Part shown: in pieces, positions 1 through 13,040 of the stretch | How the letters are laid out: every line of letters starts with the position of its first letter | Numbering within the stretch: position 1 is the stretch's first letter | From: Ahaetulla prasina | Lineage: Eukaryota; Chordata; Lepidosauria; Squamata; Colubridae | Assembly: GCF_028640845.1 (NCBI RefSeq) | Contig: NC_080546.1 | Span: forward strand, 70,075,723-70,139,722 | Reading direction: 5' to 3' | Length of the DNA: 64,000 nt | Program-made: the position numbers and the translations under genes | Notes under the pieces: model-generated | Database searches by the model: none | Told to the model about the DNA's origin: nothing | The model's input: only the letters and a program-made list of their open reading frames with translations

Positions 1-399
1 GTCTTTCCTTTGGATAAATATGATAAAATTGTGTTCATCCAAGTGTTCCTCAAAGATTTAGCTGATATAAATTACTAGCAAATCTAATGATGCTGATGAT
101 TAAATAATGGCTAATTTATTTACTATAGATGTTTTCCTATTTTTCATGACTATATAATCATGATAAATATACTCATTACTAGAATATCAGCTTACTGATC
201 TAATCAAGGTGATATCACTGAATGACTTTCACTCATAAGAGGTAACCAATGTATCACCTCAGTTTTCAAATTATTTAAACCAAGCCAATAATATAATTTC
301 TCTGTGGTACTCAGCTGGACTTCTTTCCCAATTCTGCATCATTAGAACCTGTACAATTAAAAAAATTAAGAAGTCTTCAAATCCCTGTGTTTCTAATGC

Positions 400-1750
400 C
401 ACCTTGCAACTTGAAAAATTCAAATCATCAGAACCTGATGGATTACATACCAGAATTCTGAAGGAGCTGGTAGACATGATCTCATAACCATTGAACCATA
501 TCTTACCTGGAGCATTGGGAACTGTCATAGAACTGGAAAAGAGCTGATGTTGTTCTCATCTTCAAAAAAAGAGAGAAAAACAGATCCAGGAAGCTACAGA
601 CCAATCAATCTGACATTAACACTTGGAAAGATCCTAAAAAGATAATCAAACAACCAATCTGTGAACCTAGAAGCAAGCCAAGTTATAACCAGAAGCCAAT
701 ATGGGTTGTTAAAATCATGCCAAACAAATACTACTTCATTCTTTGACAAAGTGACTAAATTAGTGGACCAGTGAATAGTATACTTGGATTTTAGTAGTTA
801 GAAAAATGTGGGATAGACAGCATGATCACCCAATGGATATGTAACTGGATGACAAACTGCATTTAATATGTAGTATTTAATGGAAATACATCTACATGGA
901 GGAAAGCTCTTCAGCATCTTCATAAAATGATTTAGATGAGGGAATTGAAGGAGAACTCATCAAATTTGCAAACAACACCAAGCTGGCAAAAATAGCTAAT
1001 ACCCCAGAAGATATGCTCAAGATCCAGACTTAAACACTGGGTCCTATCTACCAAAATGAAATTTCATGGAAAGAAAAGTAAGGTTTTTACACTTAGACAA
1101 GAAAAACCAAATGTACAGGTACATATTTGTGAAACCTGGCTCAATAACAATAACTGTGAGAGGGAACTTGGACTCCTAGTGGACAATCACTTAAATATGA
1201 GCAACAATGTGCTGCAGCCTCCAAAAAAGCCAATGCAATCCTAGGCTGCTTTAACAGAGGGATAGACTCAAGATCACATGAAATGTTAGTACCACTTTAT
1301 AATGCCTTGATAAAACCACACTTGGAATACTGCATCCAGTTTTGGTTACCACTATATAAAAATATATTGAGACTTCAGAAAAAGTACAGAGAAGAGCAAC
1401 AAAGATGGTTAGGGGGCTGAAATTTATGAAGAATAGTTGCAGGAATTGGGTATGTCTAGTCTAGTGAAAAGAAGAACTATAGGTGACATGATAACAGTGT
1501 TGCAATATTTGAAGGACTGTCACAAAGAAGAGCAGACAACCTATTTTACAAAACACCAGAAGGCAAGACAAGAAGTAGTGGATGGAAACTAATCAAGGTG
1601 AAAAGCAACCTAGAACTAAGGAGAAATTTCCCAACAGTGAGAACAATTAACCTGTAAAATGGTTTGCCTTCAGAGATTGTGGTGCTTCATCTCACAAACA
1701 ATGCAATAGTTCATGATAAACATCAAACCATATACTCATTCTAGAATTTT
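400..1750 (+). mobile_element. Decayed CR1-type LINE, reverse transcriptase region
   Basis: Broken translations in several forward frames read as CR1 ORF2. They include a DGLHTRILKEL-like segment near 440-485, a GxYRPINLT-like reverse transcriptase block near 590-615, a TSFFDKVTKLVDQ-like block near 730-775, and a C-terminal part near 1150-1450 with ERELGLLVDNHLNMS and an HLEYCIQFW-like motif. Stops and frameshifts are frequent, so the copy is inactive. A further C-terminal piece with RMIRGLETKIYEEQLQELG lies at about 1965-2180. Family assignment rests on these motifs. Confidence 0.75.
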
Positions 1751-1964
1751 GATTGCTATTCCACAGACTCTGGCACCATTATATGTTGCAATGGGGTTGG
1801 TATCTGAAAGCAATAGTGTGGCATAAAATTGTCATATGCACCCTGTTATTTATATAATAATTGTGATATGTCAATATCTTTGCAGTACAGGCACTGGAGA
1901 AGGACATGCTCTTTTGTTTTGTGTCTCCAAAGCTACAAAGCCATTGTCTCTTTGAATAAAGAAA

Positions 1965-2180
1965 CTTCAACAAGAATGATTAGAGGGCTGGAGACTAAAA
2001 TATATGAAGAACAGTTACAGGAACTGGGAATGTCTAGCCCAAAGAAAAGAAGGAGACATGGTAGCAGTCTTCCAATATTTGAGGGGATCCTACAAAGATG
2101 AGGGGGTCAAACTATTTTCCAAACCACCAAAAGGCAAGGCAACATATAATGGATAGAAACTAACCAAGGAGAGAAGCACA
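1965..2180 (+). mobile_element. CR1-type LINE fragment (C-terminal part)
   Basis: The forward frame at about 1970-2100 encodes a TRMIRGLETKIYEEQLQELG-like stretch typical of the end of CR1 ORF2. It repeats the segment found at about 1400-1560, so either two CR1 copies lie side by side or one copy was internally duplicated. It is truncated at both ends and has no intact domain. Confidence 0.6.
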
Positions 2181-4494
2181 CCCGTTCTGGTTTTTGTCCC
2201 ACTTAATTGCAGGCTCTGCTTGTTTTGTACTGAATCCACTGCACTTCTAGCAATGCAGGAGGGACAAGGGGGTTTTGTGTTTCAGCTGGCTTGTCTCAAA
2301 ACTCTGAGATGTTATTTTCTTATATTAGCAATCCTAAAAGTAATCCAAATTCAATTAAAAAAATTAGCATTTTGTTGTTTTTGTATTGCTTATAATTAGC
2401 CAAAGATATTTACTTATAAGTAATAAATATAAAACATAATTATAATTCAAAAACAAGTACTATTTGATAGTATCTACCAAATACAAAATCTACCATAATA
2501 CAAAGACATATTTAAATAAAAATGATGACGCCTTAGAAAGAAATACAAAGGGGAAAAATTATTCCCATTTTATTTCTTTGGAAATGGGTTTCATTAAAAG
2601 ATATAACAAAAATGGTAAGGCACTGGTTTAAAAAAATTATAATCAAAATACAATGCAAAATGTTTCAACTTTAATATTTAATGGTTAAACTTCAAAACTT
2701 TTACACAAATGCTTTAAAAATAGAAGCAAAGACTAAACCCATACATTTATTTAGAAAAATGCCTACTTAATTATATAAATCAGATGGATCCAGAAAAAAA
2801 ATATAATGAGCAAATGCAATTACTGAAATATTGAAAAGTGAGATAGTAAATCTGTTATACAATAGCTGCCTGTGAAAATAGAGTTGAGTGCCAAATACTA
2901 CTACTATTATTGTTATTCTTATTTGCAATATCCATGTTTGGGTATGAAACTTTCCTATATGCATTAAAGCAACCTATTGACTCCATCCTATATCGTAATA
3001 GAAACCATTAATTTAAATATCACTGATTTTAAGTCATGACTACGTCTGCAGGGGTAAACAATTATATCCCATGAAATCAATGCCATGCTTACACAGAAGA
3101 GGAACAATAGGAAAATGCGTACATTACTTTACTATTTGAACATCTAAAATAACGTTGTTTAGATTATTTCTTACTTCCACCAGACTCTGAAAGTAGACAT
3201 ATTTCTATTTTTATTTGTGTTTATTTATTCGTCTTTTCAAAATTAATACCAGAAGTACTTTATAAATTAATAAAGATGTTACCCTTTTTATTGCCGTTTA
3301 CATGCAGATATATCTGAATCACCTGAACAAAACACCAATATTTTACAGAGAAGTGCTTTGTTTTCAATTCACAGATTAGTACCCCATCATCATCAACAAA
3401 GGTGTATTTCTATCTCTACCAATTTCTATAAGAACACATAAGGTGTCCTAAACTTAGAAGAATTACATTATGGTGTCTCTTTACTCTTTTGTTTTATTAT
3501 ATTTCTATTTTTGTATTGTTTTTATTTTATCAATTTTGTTTTACTGTATTAACATTTTCCTTTAGTCTGGTCTTTAAGTCTAAGTATTTTAGGTTTGATA
3601 TGAAAATTAAAGTCTTAGCACTTTTTGCTTATTGTTCCTTTTTCTTTCCTTTTTTGTTATCTTGCTGATTATTGCCTATAGTTGAATTTGAGTTAGTTAA
3701 TTGAGTTAGTTGAGTTTGATTTTATTTGATTTAATACAAGAAATAAAGCATCATTTATACACTGATATTCACACCTTCAAGTGCAATAGTTTTGCACTTA
3801 AGAAATGTTATAACACATCAATATGTTAATTTCTTTGTCCAATAAACTATCAAAAGAGTTGTAGATTTGCTAAGAAAGTGGTAATGATTCAGATTATTCT
3901 TTTTTCTATAACACAAAATACATTTTTCTAACTTCCAAAATCCCCCCCTCCTCCTCTCTCTGTGTCTCTCTCTGTCTCTGTCTCCATCCCCCACTTCCTC
4001 CCTCCCTCCTTCTCCTGTATTGTCTGGATTCCACCTTGTAGAATACTTACATGTTGTTAAGGAATAATATTGTCCCACATTAAATAATTATAGGACTACT
4101 CTATATTTGTATTTAGAAGCAGTAATCTTAAATTGAACAATCACTTATCTTATATGGTGTGCACAAGATCACAAATTCCAAGTGACAATTATTTATCAAT
4201 TTTCAATCATTCAGTTTGCTAGACAATATCCCATTCATGAATGAAAAATAGAAGTTGACAGATCTGTTAACAGGAAACAGATGTTTTCTGGTGGGGTGGT
4301 AGGGGGAAACATTAAAAAATTTTGTATTAAAATTCACTGAGAATTTTACCTTTTAGGGGAAGACATACTCAAGATCTACATAACTTTTCCTTCATCGGTT
4401 GTTTTTGAAGACACATATTACAACCAAGATCAAATATTAAAATAACCCAATTTTTATGCTAGCTATTTAATATTTATTAAATTCCATTCTAGGT

Positions 4495-4960
4495 ATTTTT
4501 AATAGAATAGAAATAGAATTCTTTATTGACCAAGTGTGATTGGAAACGCAAGGAATTTGTCTTTGGTGTATATGCTCTCAATGTACATAAGGAGAATAAA
4601 ATACATTCATCAAGATTAAAAAGATACAGCACTTAGTGATAGTCAGAGTTACTAATAAGCTATCCAAATGTACTAGGAAACAAATAAAAACAATATAAAT
4701 TGAAAGACACAAGTAACATGGTTATAGTAATATGTGGGAAGAGATAGATAGTAAGAAAGAGCAGAATAAGAGTAATACAGTCTTAGTAACTTATCTGACA
4801 GTGTTGTGGGAATTAGTTGTTAAGCAGAGTGATGACATTTGGGAAAAAAATGTCCTTTTGTTCTGCTGTGCATTTGTCCTTTTGTTCTATAGTGTCATTT
4901 TGAGGGTAGAAGCTGAAACAATTAATATTCAGGATGTGAGGGTGTAATAAATGTTAAATT
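4495..4960 (-). mobile_element. Snake-type CR1/L3 LINE 3' end
   Basis: Read on the minus strand, this ends in CCAATAAAG-like sequence followed by a short TTCTA-type tail (4500-4522 on the plus strand). The same end occurs at 44255-44400 and 48353-48480. The internal sequence matches those copies for about 140 bp and then continues uniquely. The tail type is the one described as seeding AT-rich 5-mer microsatellites in snakes. Confidence 0.6.
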
Positions 4961-5176
4961 ATACATTGTTATAATCAATGTCTTAATTGTTAGGCAATAC
5001 ATTGTATTGTTTGTCCTTGGGTTTAATTTAAAATTTGTAAAAATAATATTTCAGTTTCATGTATGTGAATTTATGTTATTGAAACATTTGATTTTTATAT
5101 ATAGGTATAGTTACGCACTACCGAGTCATATTCACTTATCTAAATACGTATCAATAGAAAATAACTTATATATTAT

Positions 5177-5178
<2 letters not shown>

Positions 5179-5222
<44 letters not shown>
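5179..5222. repeat. (AC)22 microsatellite
   Basis: An uninterrupted AC dinucleotide run in intron 2. It lies between two copies of a short sequence (tatcaatagaaaat at about 5147-5160 and 5224-5237), so the run sits inside a local direct repeat. Confidence 0.95.
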
Positions 5223-5226
<4 letters not shown>

Positions 5227-6969
5227 CAATAGAAAATCAATTTAAACTGAAATATATTGATGCATGCTATTAATTATAATAGCAACACAAATCAAGCAAA
5301 TGCTTTGAGAAATATGCTAAATTGAGTTTGTGAAAAGCTATTGCATACTACAAGCAAATGCTTCTCACTGGAATTTCAAATAATGATTTCTTTGAGTGGA
5401 AAACAGACAGAGAAATGAAGTGCTATAGTTTGTTGCTAGGCAATGCTACTAGTACGGTCTACATTTCTGCTGTGTTATCTAAAAACAAAATATAAAGCTG
5501 TTGCTTGACTGTGGCATTGTACTTGGGATTACATACACTGAAGCATGAGGTGGAATAAGGTGTTTGCTTTGGGCAGGATAGTAATTTGTTATTATCTTAC
5601 ATCATTTATTATTATTGTGTCTTTTCTGTCAGAGAGGAAAAGCGATGTTTGTTGGATTTTGTTTTCTTTTCCCCTTTAATTGGCAAGATAATTTCTTCAG
5701 TCTTTGGCATTATGTTATTATTTTATTTGTTATATCTAACTTATATATTCCATTTATATACCAATTTTCCACAGTTGGTTGAGGAGTGTGGGGTATGTTT
5801 CTCCACAACATCAGTCCTCTAAGGTAGGGTGCCTCACAGACAGAGAGATCTCCAAAATCACTCGGTTAGCCTTTGTGGCTAAGACAGAGTGAATTTACTG
5901 TAAGCCTCCCCAATCCAAATTCAGTACCTTAACCATTCAGGTACTCTGCCTCTGGACAGGTCTTAGGCTAGCCCTGCAGTTTTTGCACTTTTCCTGGGCC
6001 ATCAATAGTTCTAGGATTAACAAACCTAACCAGATCCAAAATTAAGTCAGTCAATTAGCTATTCCAATTCATCCACTAGTCACATCTTTTTGTTTTGAGA
6101 GATTCAATCCTGAATCCTGTCCCTAAAGTATTAGACTTTTTGGTTCACTAAGGTTGTGTAAAAATTTTTTATCTGGCTCTAAATCAACAGTCCCCGGAAC
6201 TTCCAGCCATAAATAATTTTATGATAAAAGACTATGTATTCTGTGTCTGGAATCCCATGCCTCCCTTGTTTTTGCCATGTTGAACATCTGCTCTCAGGTC
6301 CTTTATTTCTTCCTTGGTGTCTCTTGCTATATTATGTCTGCCAGGTTATGTTTCTTTAACTCTATCCTCCAACCATGCCAAAGTGTTTCTAATTCCATTT
6401 GTGAAATATTGGAATAAGTATACCAGAGCACAAAGGACTGAGAAGAAAATCATTGTTAAACTAATTAAATCTAATTATCATATTTTACTTTTTATATGAT
6501 ATGTCTCTATTATTAATATTATATGAATTGATACTGGAGTTAGTACTCTAATTTTGATATAGTCTGGGGCAGAATATAAAATATCCTTTTACTGAGGCCA
6601 TTTAAAATTGTGAAATTTCAATTGATAAGGTGTTTATATTATTGTTTATGTTATACAGTATTTCAAAGCTGTTTAGAATCTTTGAGATTAGTCAAAATAC
6701 ATACCTACTAAATAAATTTCTGTGTAATGTGTGCATTAGGAAAGGTGTATACTATTGGAATACATTAGTAGACATACACATGTGCATGAACTTGTATATA
6801 TGTGTTTTGAACAGGCTTTTTAAAAAAATCAATTTGACAAAGATACAAGTTGAAACAAATTGAAAAATCAGAGTAATTCTTATTTCAATTATATAAAATA
6901 CAGAATTTTCAATAATCTTTCTTTTGCTTGTCCCATCCTTATTAAATGATTTTGGGTAGTTCAAATCCC

Positions 6970-7055
6970 TAGTATAGGTCTCCTGCATGAGCAGAGGGTT
7001 GGACTAGATGATCTCCAAGGTCCCTTCCGACTGTTACTGTTGTTGTTATTATTAT
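6970..7055 (+). mobile_element. CR1 LINE 3'-terminal fragment
   Basis: The segment with GGTTGGACTAGATGA followed by TCCAAGGTCCCTTCC and a TTATTATTATTA tail matches the 3' untranslated end shared by amniote CR1 elements. No coding part remains. Confidence 0.65.
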
Positions 7056-7695
7056 TAAGAATCACATGCTATTTTGATGAATGTACAATAATATGAGAAA
7101 TATGAGATTTGCTCCTTGTATGTTCCTAAGTATCATTATTTTAGCTGAAATCCTTGTGTCTTTTCCAATTTCATGGTATGTTACATTAACAGTGGATATA
7201 TCTTTGCAATTTTTAATGTAACATTGACATTCTTAATATATTACATGGAAGAGTATCCAGTTGGTTTAAATAAGATCTACTTCTTATGTAGCTACATACA
7301 CTATAATTCTATAAAGCAGTTCTTAAAAGTAAATTCCATTTAAATTTGCAAGTAAAGGTGTTCAAAATTTAGGTGCCTACAGTTTCAAGGGTGATCTTGT
7401 AAATGGTAGGGTGGTTAGGAAAAGAGGAAGAGGAAAAGGGACAGAAGAGTCATGAATACATTTGGGGTGAACTCCATTCACCATTTGACTGTGTTTCTTG
7501 AAAATTATTCCTGAGAATATTTCGATTTTGAATTAAAAATAAATTCCACTATCTGATGCAAACAATAAGCCAGGTCTAGTATGATAGATTATAATTACAT
7601 TCACACTCATTTGTTTAATAAATAAAAACATGGACCACTTAACACCTAAGTTACAAACTGAACTTGTAGAGTCATTGAGCAAGGTGACCCAGAAA

Positions 7696-8039
7696 GATGG
7701 AAGGGTCAGTGGCTAGGACGCTGATCTTGTTGATCAAAAGGTTGGCAGTTCAGCGGTTCGAATCCCTGTATAATGGGGTGAGCTCCCGTAACTTGTTCCA
7801 GCTTCTGCCAACCTAGCAGTTTGAAAGCATGTAAAAAAATGCAAGTAGAAAAATAGGGACTACCTTTGGTGGGAAGGTAACAGCGTTCCGTGCACCTTTG
7901 GCATTGAGTCATGCCGGCCACATGACCACGGAGACGTCTTCGGACAGCGCTGGCTTTTCAGTTTTGAAACAGAGATGAGCACCGTTCCCTAGAGTCGGGA
8001 ACAACTAGTGCATATGTGCAAGGGGAACCTTTACCTTTT
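7696..8039 (+). mobile_element. Sauria-type SINE (tRNA-derived)
   Basis: The 5' part is tRNA-like: a GTCAGTGGCTAGGACGCTGA segment stands for box A and GCGGTTCGAATCC at about 7754-7766 for box B. It is followed by the long conserved body with GGTGGGAAGGTAACAGCGTTC, CCGGCCACATGACCACGGAG and TAGAGTCGGGAACAACTAG, and a terminal CCTTTACCTTT. This is the SINE family found across squamates, whose tail resembles BovB LINEs. The copy is close to full length with scattered changes, including loss of part of the expected first bases. Confidence 0.9.
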
Positions 8040-8625
8040 TATTGATCAGCATTATTTAGATTTTTATGTCTGAGATGGCAATAAAAACAGAATAAACAGC
8101 ATACATTTATGCTCAAGAGATTGTCTATCCTGCTCCATGACTAGAGAAAACGACCGGCTTCTACTGAATTTGGTAGTACTGATATTAAAACAGAGGATTA
8201 GCACACAATAGATAGGAACTATAATCTTCCTCCTGCTTTTATAATTTTAGTGCTATTGTGATTTTTAATTTCCTAATAAATGTTTAGATATAATACTAGA
8301 GGGATTTTAAAGCAGCACAGAGCTAGTCTATAATTGGCAATGCATAGCATTTGGAACATTTGGAAATTATTTATTAATCAGATGAAATTAAAGCAGAATA
8401 TAGAGCATCCTTCCTCTGATTTTATTCATCCAAGGTCAATCTTTTGAAAGAGATTGAGAAATGATAATTAGTTCAAAGTTGCTGAGTGAGCTTCATGAGT
8501 GAAGATGTAGCAGATCCCTGATGACACATATTTTATTTAAAATAGCTTAATGTAACTTGTATATAAGATTAAGTCTCCAAGAAATATAAAATAATACAAA
8601 ATAAAATGTTTGCTATGGCTCAATA

Positions 8626-8862
8626 ATATAGCAATAGCATTTAGACTTATACACCACATCACAGTGCTTTACAGCACTTTCTAAGTCAGCATATTGCCCC
8701 CAACAATCTGGGTCCTCATTTTACTGATCTCAGAAGGATGGAACATGGAAGGCTGAGTTAACCTTAAGCCTGGTGAGATTCGATGTGCCAAATTGCAAGC
8801 AGCTGGTAGTCAGCAAAAGTAGCCTGTAGTACTGCATTCTAACCACTGCACTATCGCGGCTC
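8626..8862 (-). mobile_element. tRNA-derived SINE, minus strand
   Basis: Read on the minus strand it begins with GAGCCGCGATAGTGCAGTGG and continues through a tRNA-like box A, then a body with TTGTTGGGGGCAATATGCTG, ending in a TAGCAATAG-type tail at 8626-8640 on the plus strand. The order of head, body and tail fits a tRNA SINE with a LINE-derived tail that is common in squamates. I cannot name the subfamily without a search. Confidence 0.7.
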
Positions 8863-8953
8863 ACTATATATTAAGATAGTGAGTAGAGAAAGTAAGACAA
8901 ACATTTTTGGGAAAAATATTTTATGGGTATTGAATAGAATGGTTGAGATATTA

Positions 8954-8992
8954 ATCGCTTCTCGGCCTTTTGGCTAAGATCAAGTGTAGTAT
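8954..8992 (+). pseudogene. Truncated U2 snRNA pseudogene (first 39 nt)
   Basis: The sequence starting ATCGCTTCTCGGCC and running to GTAGTAT matches the first 39 nt of vertebrate U2 snRNA exactly as I remember it, including the branch-point recognition bases GTAGTA. The rest of U2 (Sm site, stem-loops III and IV) is absent. A 10-bp direct repeat, atggttgaga, lies at 8939-8948 and 8991-9000, which looks like a target-site duplication from reverse-transcribed integration. Five extra bases (tatta) lie between the left repeat and the U2 start. It lacks a promoter and 3' box and is not expected to function. Confidence 0.88.
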
Positions 8993-9945
8993 GGTTGAGA
9001 ATCTGAATTCTTTTGACACTCCACCAAGGTTGTGGACTGCTTTTGGAAGAAGGTTATAGTACTTGGAGTTTGTGAGACCTGCACCAGCTGGGTACCTAGG
9101 AAAGAAAGACCCTCGACTCCATTTGATTGATAGTTCTTTTACTAAGAATTGCTGGTTGCAGTAAAAGTAGGCTAGGAGTAAAGTTCCCATGCAAAAGTTT
9201 ACAAATTTCCCTCTTCATCTTGGCCCTCCCCCAGTTGACCAATTGTGTGCCCCATAGGTATTTGGGAAACTGCTTGGATGTTAGGAAAATTCTCATTCCT
9301 TTCCCAAGCTTAATGGCATTGAAGACTGAAACAGGCTGGTTTCTCACACTTCTGGTTTCTGTCAAACCTATCATCCCCCCTTCCCTGTTTCTCATCTCTA
9401 CCCCATACATGCTTATTGCCCATTTCTTCTCTTTCCACCCAACAGTTGATGGCAGGATGATAGCAAGGCACCAAGCTGACAATGGCAGATCTGACAGCTC
9501 TCCTTCTCTGCCACCTGCCAGTATGCCTGATCTAGCTCTTGGTTCCTTGTGAGATCTGTTATCATTCCATCAATCACTCTAGACTCCTTCAATTTCTTTG
9601 CTTTATCTGCTAAGCTTCTCTTCTCTGCATTCTTTCTGTCCATGGTCAAATGATAGTTTCTTGGCATTTCCAGATGCCAGTTCTATGGAACTACTTCTTT
9701 TTTACCACAGGTTATCTTGGACCTTCAGTTTGGCTACATATTCTGTTATTATTTATATCTCTGTGGAATGGGTAGGAGAATACTTCCTATCTCCACTTCT
9801 GCCCTTCCTTTTCTCAGCTTAAATTGGTCAAGACTTTTTGTGGACTTCATTCATTAAAGGCTGCCATATTGTTTTTGTGAAGAATCTCAGCCACCTTTTG
9901 CAGGGACCATGAGGTTATTACTTAAGGTTTTTTTTTTGAGAGTGG

Positions 9946-9955
9946 GAGTGGGAGT

Positions 9956-10004
<49 letters not shown>
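9946..10004. repeat. GA-rich low-complexity tract
   Basis: Nearly pure AG repeats follow a run of T and GTGGGA units. It is a purine-rich microsatellite about 550 bp upstream of exon 3, with no sign of coding. Confidence 0.9.
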
Positions 10005-10430
10005 AGGATATACAATATACATCTAGGGAGAAGCAATAAAAAAGGTGTCCCTCATAACATGAAATTGGCTGACTTCAGCATCACATCAGAGCCTACTGTC
10101 GACCTCAACTGCTATGTGATAGAAATGTGACTCTGTTTTAATGTACTATTTATAGCTCTTTTATTCTTTTATTCTCTATTTGTAATTGAATAGAAAAAAA
10201 ATATTTCATATATTCAGAGTCAGATTGAATGAAATCAAATGGTATAAATAGCAATTGAGTTTTTCAGGTTTATTTTAGATGGAACTGATATTAAAATTGC
10301 ATTTGCTTATTGCATCCTTGCCATTTATTTATTTAATATACAGAGATCTAGTTCAGGTTCTTATTTTATTGGCTACTCTGCCTGATGAATATTATCAACT
10401 ACATATTTGTATATACATATCTGGTTTCTC

Positions 10431-10511
10431 TGTCTCTCTCTCTCCCCCTCCCTCGCTCCCTCCCTCTCTCCCTCTCCCTCTCCCTCCCTATGCATGTATG
10501 TATGTATGCAT
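10431..10511. repeat. CT-rich tract and ATGT repeats just upstream of exon 3
   Basis: CTCTCTCCCTCCC-type pyrimidine repeats are followed by (ATGT)n at about 10490-10511. The tract ends about 50 bp before the exon 3 acceptor. It is polypyrimidine on the transcribed sense strand, so it could bind PTB-like proteins, but that is only an inference. Confidence 0.8.
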
Positions 10512-10522
10512 GTAAACTGTAA

Positions 10523-10819
<297 letters not shown>

Positions 10820-11088
10820 TAAAATTAATTTTATGCTAGCACAAATCTGTTTGCAATGATGAAGAAGGATTACAGTATCGATCATAGTAGAAGGTAGCAC
10901 TCAGTAATGTTTTCAGCCTTAAACATTTAAGGCGAGAAGGTTGAATCATTTAAGGTGAGAAGGTTGAATCCTATAACAGTGAATGTAGTGCCTGAACTGC
11001 TATTTAATCTAGAATACTATATACAAGGAAAAGAAGAAATATACAAGTGTGTTCCTATAAATCATTGCAAAGTTCCTCTGTATAAGAA

Positions 11089-11738
11089 TGTTGGAAGAAA
11101 CGACCATCTGGGTTCAGTTCCAAGTGGGGAAAAAGACACTGGAAACATGGAGACTGCTTGGAAAGATGGTTTAATGGTGAACAGGAATCATATAGCTTGA
11201 GTTCCTGAACAGGAGCACATGACTTGCGTTCCTGAGTAGAAAAGCTGATCACATGTTTCAAGGTGTTGGGTGAAGAACCAGAGAGGAAAAGGAGAAGGAA
11301 GAGAAGAAGGGGAGAAGGGGGAGAAAGGCAGAACAAGATGCTGAGTGCCTGAGTTTATACCCTCTGTGGGGCCCCACCTTGGTGTTTCCTGTTCCTATAT
11401 AAGAAATGTACACTGATTGGTTGTCAAACTCCTAGGTGGTCTAGGGGTCTTAGCTAACTTTGTAGGTTGTCTCTCAAGCTTGCTTGAGCCTTGCCATGTG
11501 GTGAGTTTCTGTTGCTAGATGGGTCCTATTGTGTTGCAGATGATGGTCCATTGACAAAGCTGGGGGAATGAGTGAGCTTGGCTGAGGCCTTAATGGCCCA
11601 TTGACAAAGGTGTGAGGAGGCAGAAAGCTGCTTTGTCTTTAAAACAGGTTTCTCCATTTCTCATCCAGGGAAACACAATAATCTGCCCTATTCAATATTT
11701 CATTCTTCTAGGAGAGGGGTGAGTGCTAACTTCCAACA
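11089..11738. mobile_element. Possible solo LTR or MITE (650 bp)
   Basis: The block starts TGTTGGAAG and ends CTTCCAACA, a 9-bp inverted terminal repeat of the TG...CA type seen in long terminal repeats. It is more GC-rich than its surroundings, has a TATATAA box at about 11396 and a purine-rich tract at 11280-11335. I could not find a convincing target-site duplication, so the boundaries and class are uncertain. It could also be a non-autonomous DNA transposon. Confidence 0.4.
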
Positions 11739-12733
11739 GTAATATATTGTAATGAAAAATCTTTTTAGAAGACTATCACTAAAGAACAGTGATTTTCACA
11801 GCATGAATATGATTAAGGAAATAAGCAGTTTCTAGACAAGACTTCCTGTGGTCATCCTGGGGACTTAAGGTTGATTGATTGTAAGAATTCTACCTATGTT
11901 CTAGTAATTATTTATGAGGATTTGTTGTAGCACAAGCCTTTCTTCCACCTTCCTTCCCTGCCTGCCTCCCTAACATGATCTGACTAACTGAAAATTAAAA
12001 TGAGCAAGGCAACTTCAGTCAATAAAGCTTGGGTATCATGAAAATTAACTATTTTTTAATTAAACACATAATTGCTAGAAAAAAGATAGCTGCTGGTAAA
12101 ATTACATGCCTTAGATTGCCAAAATAAAGTAGGGTTGGTTAATGGATGGGTAAATGAAAAACATTTTGTCTGGCCTGATCTAGTCCTAAGAATACAAAAT
12201 ATATTTTCCACATAGTTAATTGAAAGAAAATGATGCAATCTTTAGAAAAAAACATCTTGGAATAAGTTTATTTTAACATATGTGATAACATAACTTATTT
12301 GACCAAAAAACTAAATATACAAGACAATGGATTAGAGGCAATAACAACAAATACATTAGAATGTACGTAGACTTTATACTTTATACAGATATTAGTAACA
12401 TTAACATATATCAGTTAAGACTTTTCTTAGAGATATAGGGCAGAATTATAAAAAATATAATACACATAAAATATTTATTATTATAGCATGAATTTCAGGC
12501 TTTATCTTAATGTCTATAAAAGGTTTAGGGATATTCTTTATATTTACCAGCATGGATGTAATAGAATTAATCAATTATACAATTATAACTAAATAATTAT
12601 ATTATACCTTTTAATTTTTTTCAATTGATTTCAAAATAATGTATATGTTTGTGTGTCTCAAACCCATTTCATTTAAATTTAAAGGAAAAAGATACCAAAA
12701 TCTCAGAATACGCTCAATCCTATTTACCTAGGC

Positions 12734-13040
12734 TAGGAGTATCAAACTCAAGGCCTACAGGCCAGATTCAGCCCACGAGGTGCTTAGATCTAACCTGCAG
12801 GGCTGCCCTGGAAACAGTGAAGGACCAGCGTGCGGTGTTTCTGGCAGCGAAAACATGTTTTCAGGAGACCGTCGCAGCTGGAAACGGAACTTGGGAGCCC
12901 GTTTACTCTGGCAGAACGTTTGGGCCACCACAGGTGCCCCCAATACAAGTGACATCGAGCTGGCCCCGCCCATCCTAGCCACATCCCCCACCTCCCAAGG
13001 TCAAACACAACCCTCAATGAAATTGAGTTTGACACCCCTG
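12734..13040. mobile_element. hAT-like MITE (307 bp)
   Basis: Terminal inverted repeats TAGGAGTATCAAACTCAA and TTGAGTTTGACACCCCTG match at 15 of 18 bases. Flanks acctaggc (12726-12733) and atctacgc (13041-13048) agree at 6 of 8 bases, consistent with an aged 8-bp target-site duplication. The interior is GC-rich and non-coding; the overlapping short ORFs on both strands are incidental. Confidence 0.75.

Noticed and set aside
7750..7770. tRNA gene suggested by GGTTCGAATCC
   Set aside because: This is box B of a Sauria SINE; no tRNA cloverleaf can be completed.
8954..8992. Functional U2 snRNA gene
   Set aside because: Only the first 39 nt are present, without Sm site, 3' stem-loops or promoter elements.
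9096..9552. Overlapping ORFs of 128 and 141 codons near 9.1-9.5 kb
   Set aside because: They overlap on opposite strands, match no family I recognise and lie in an intron. The region is merely less AT-rich.
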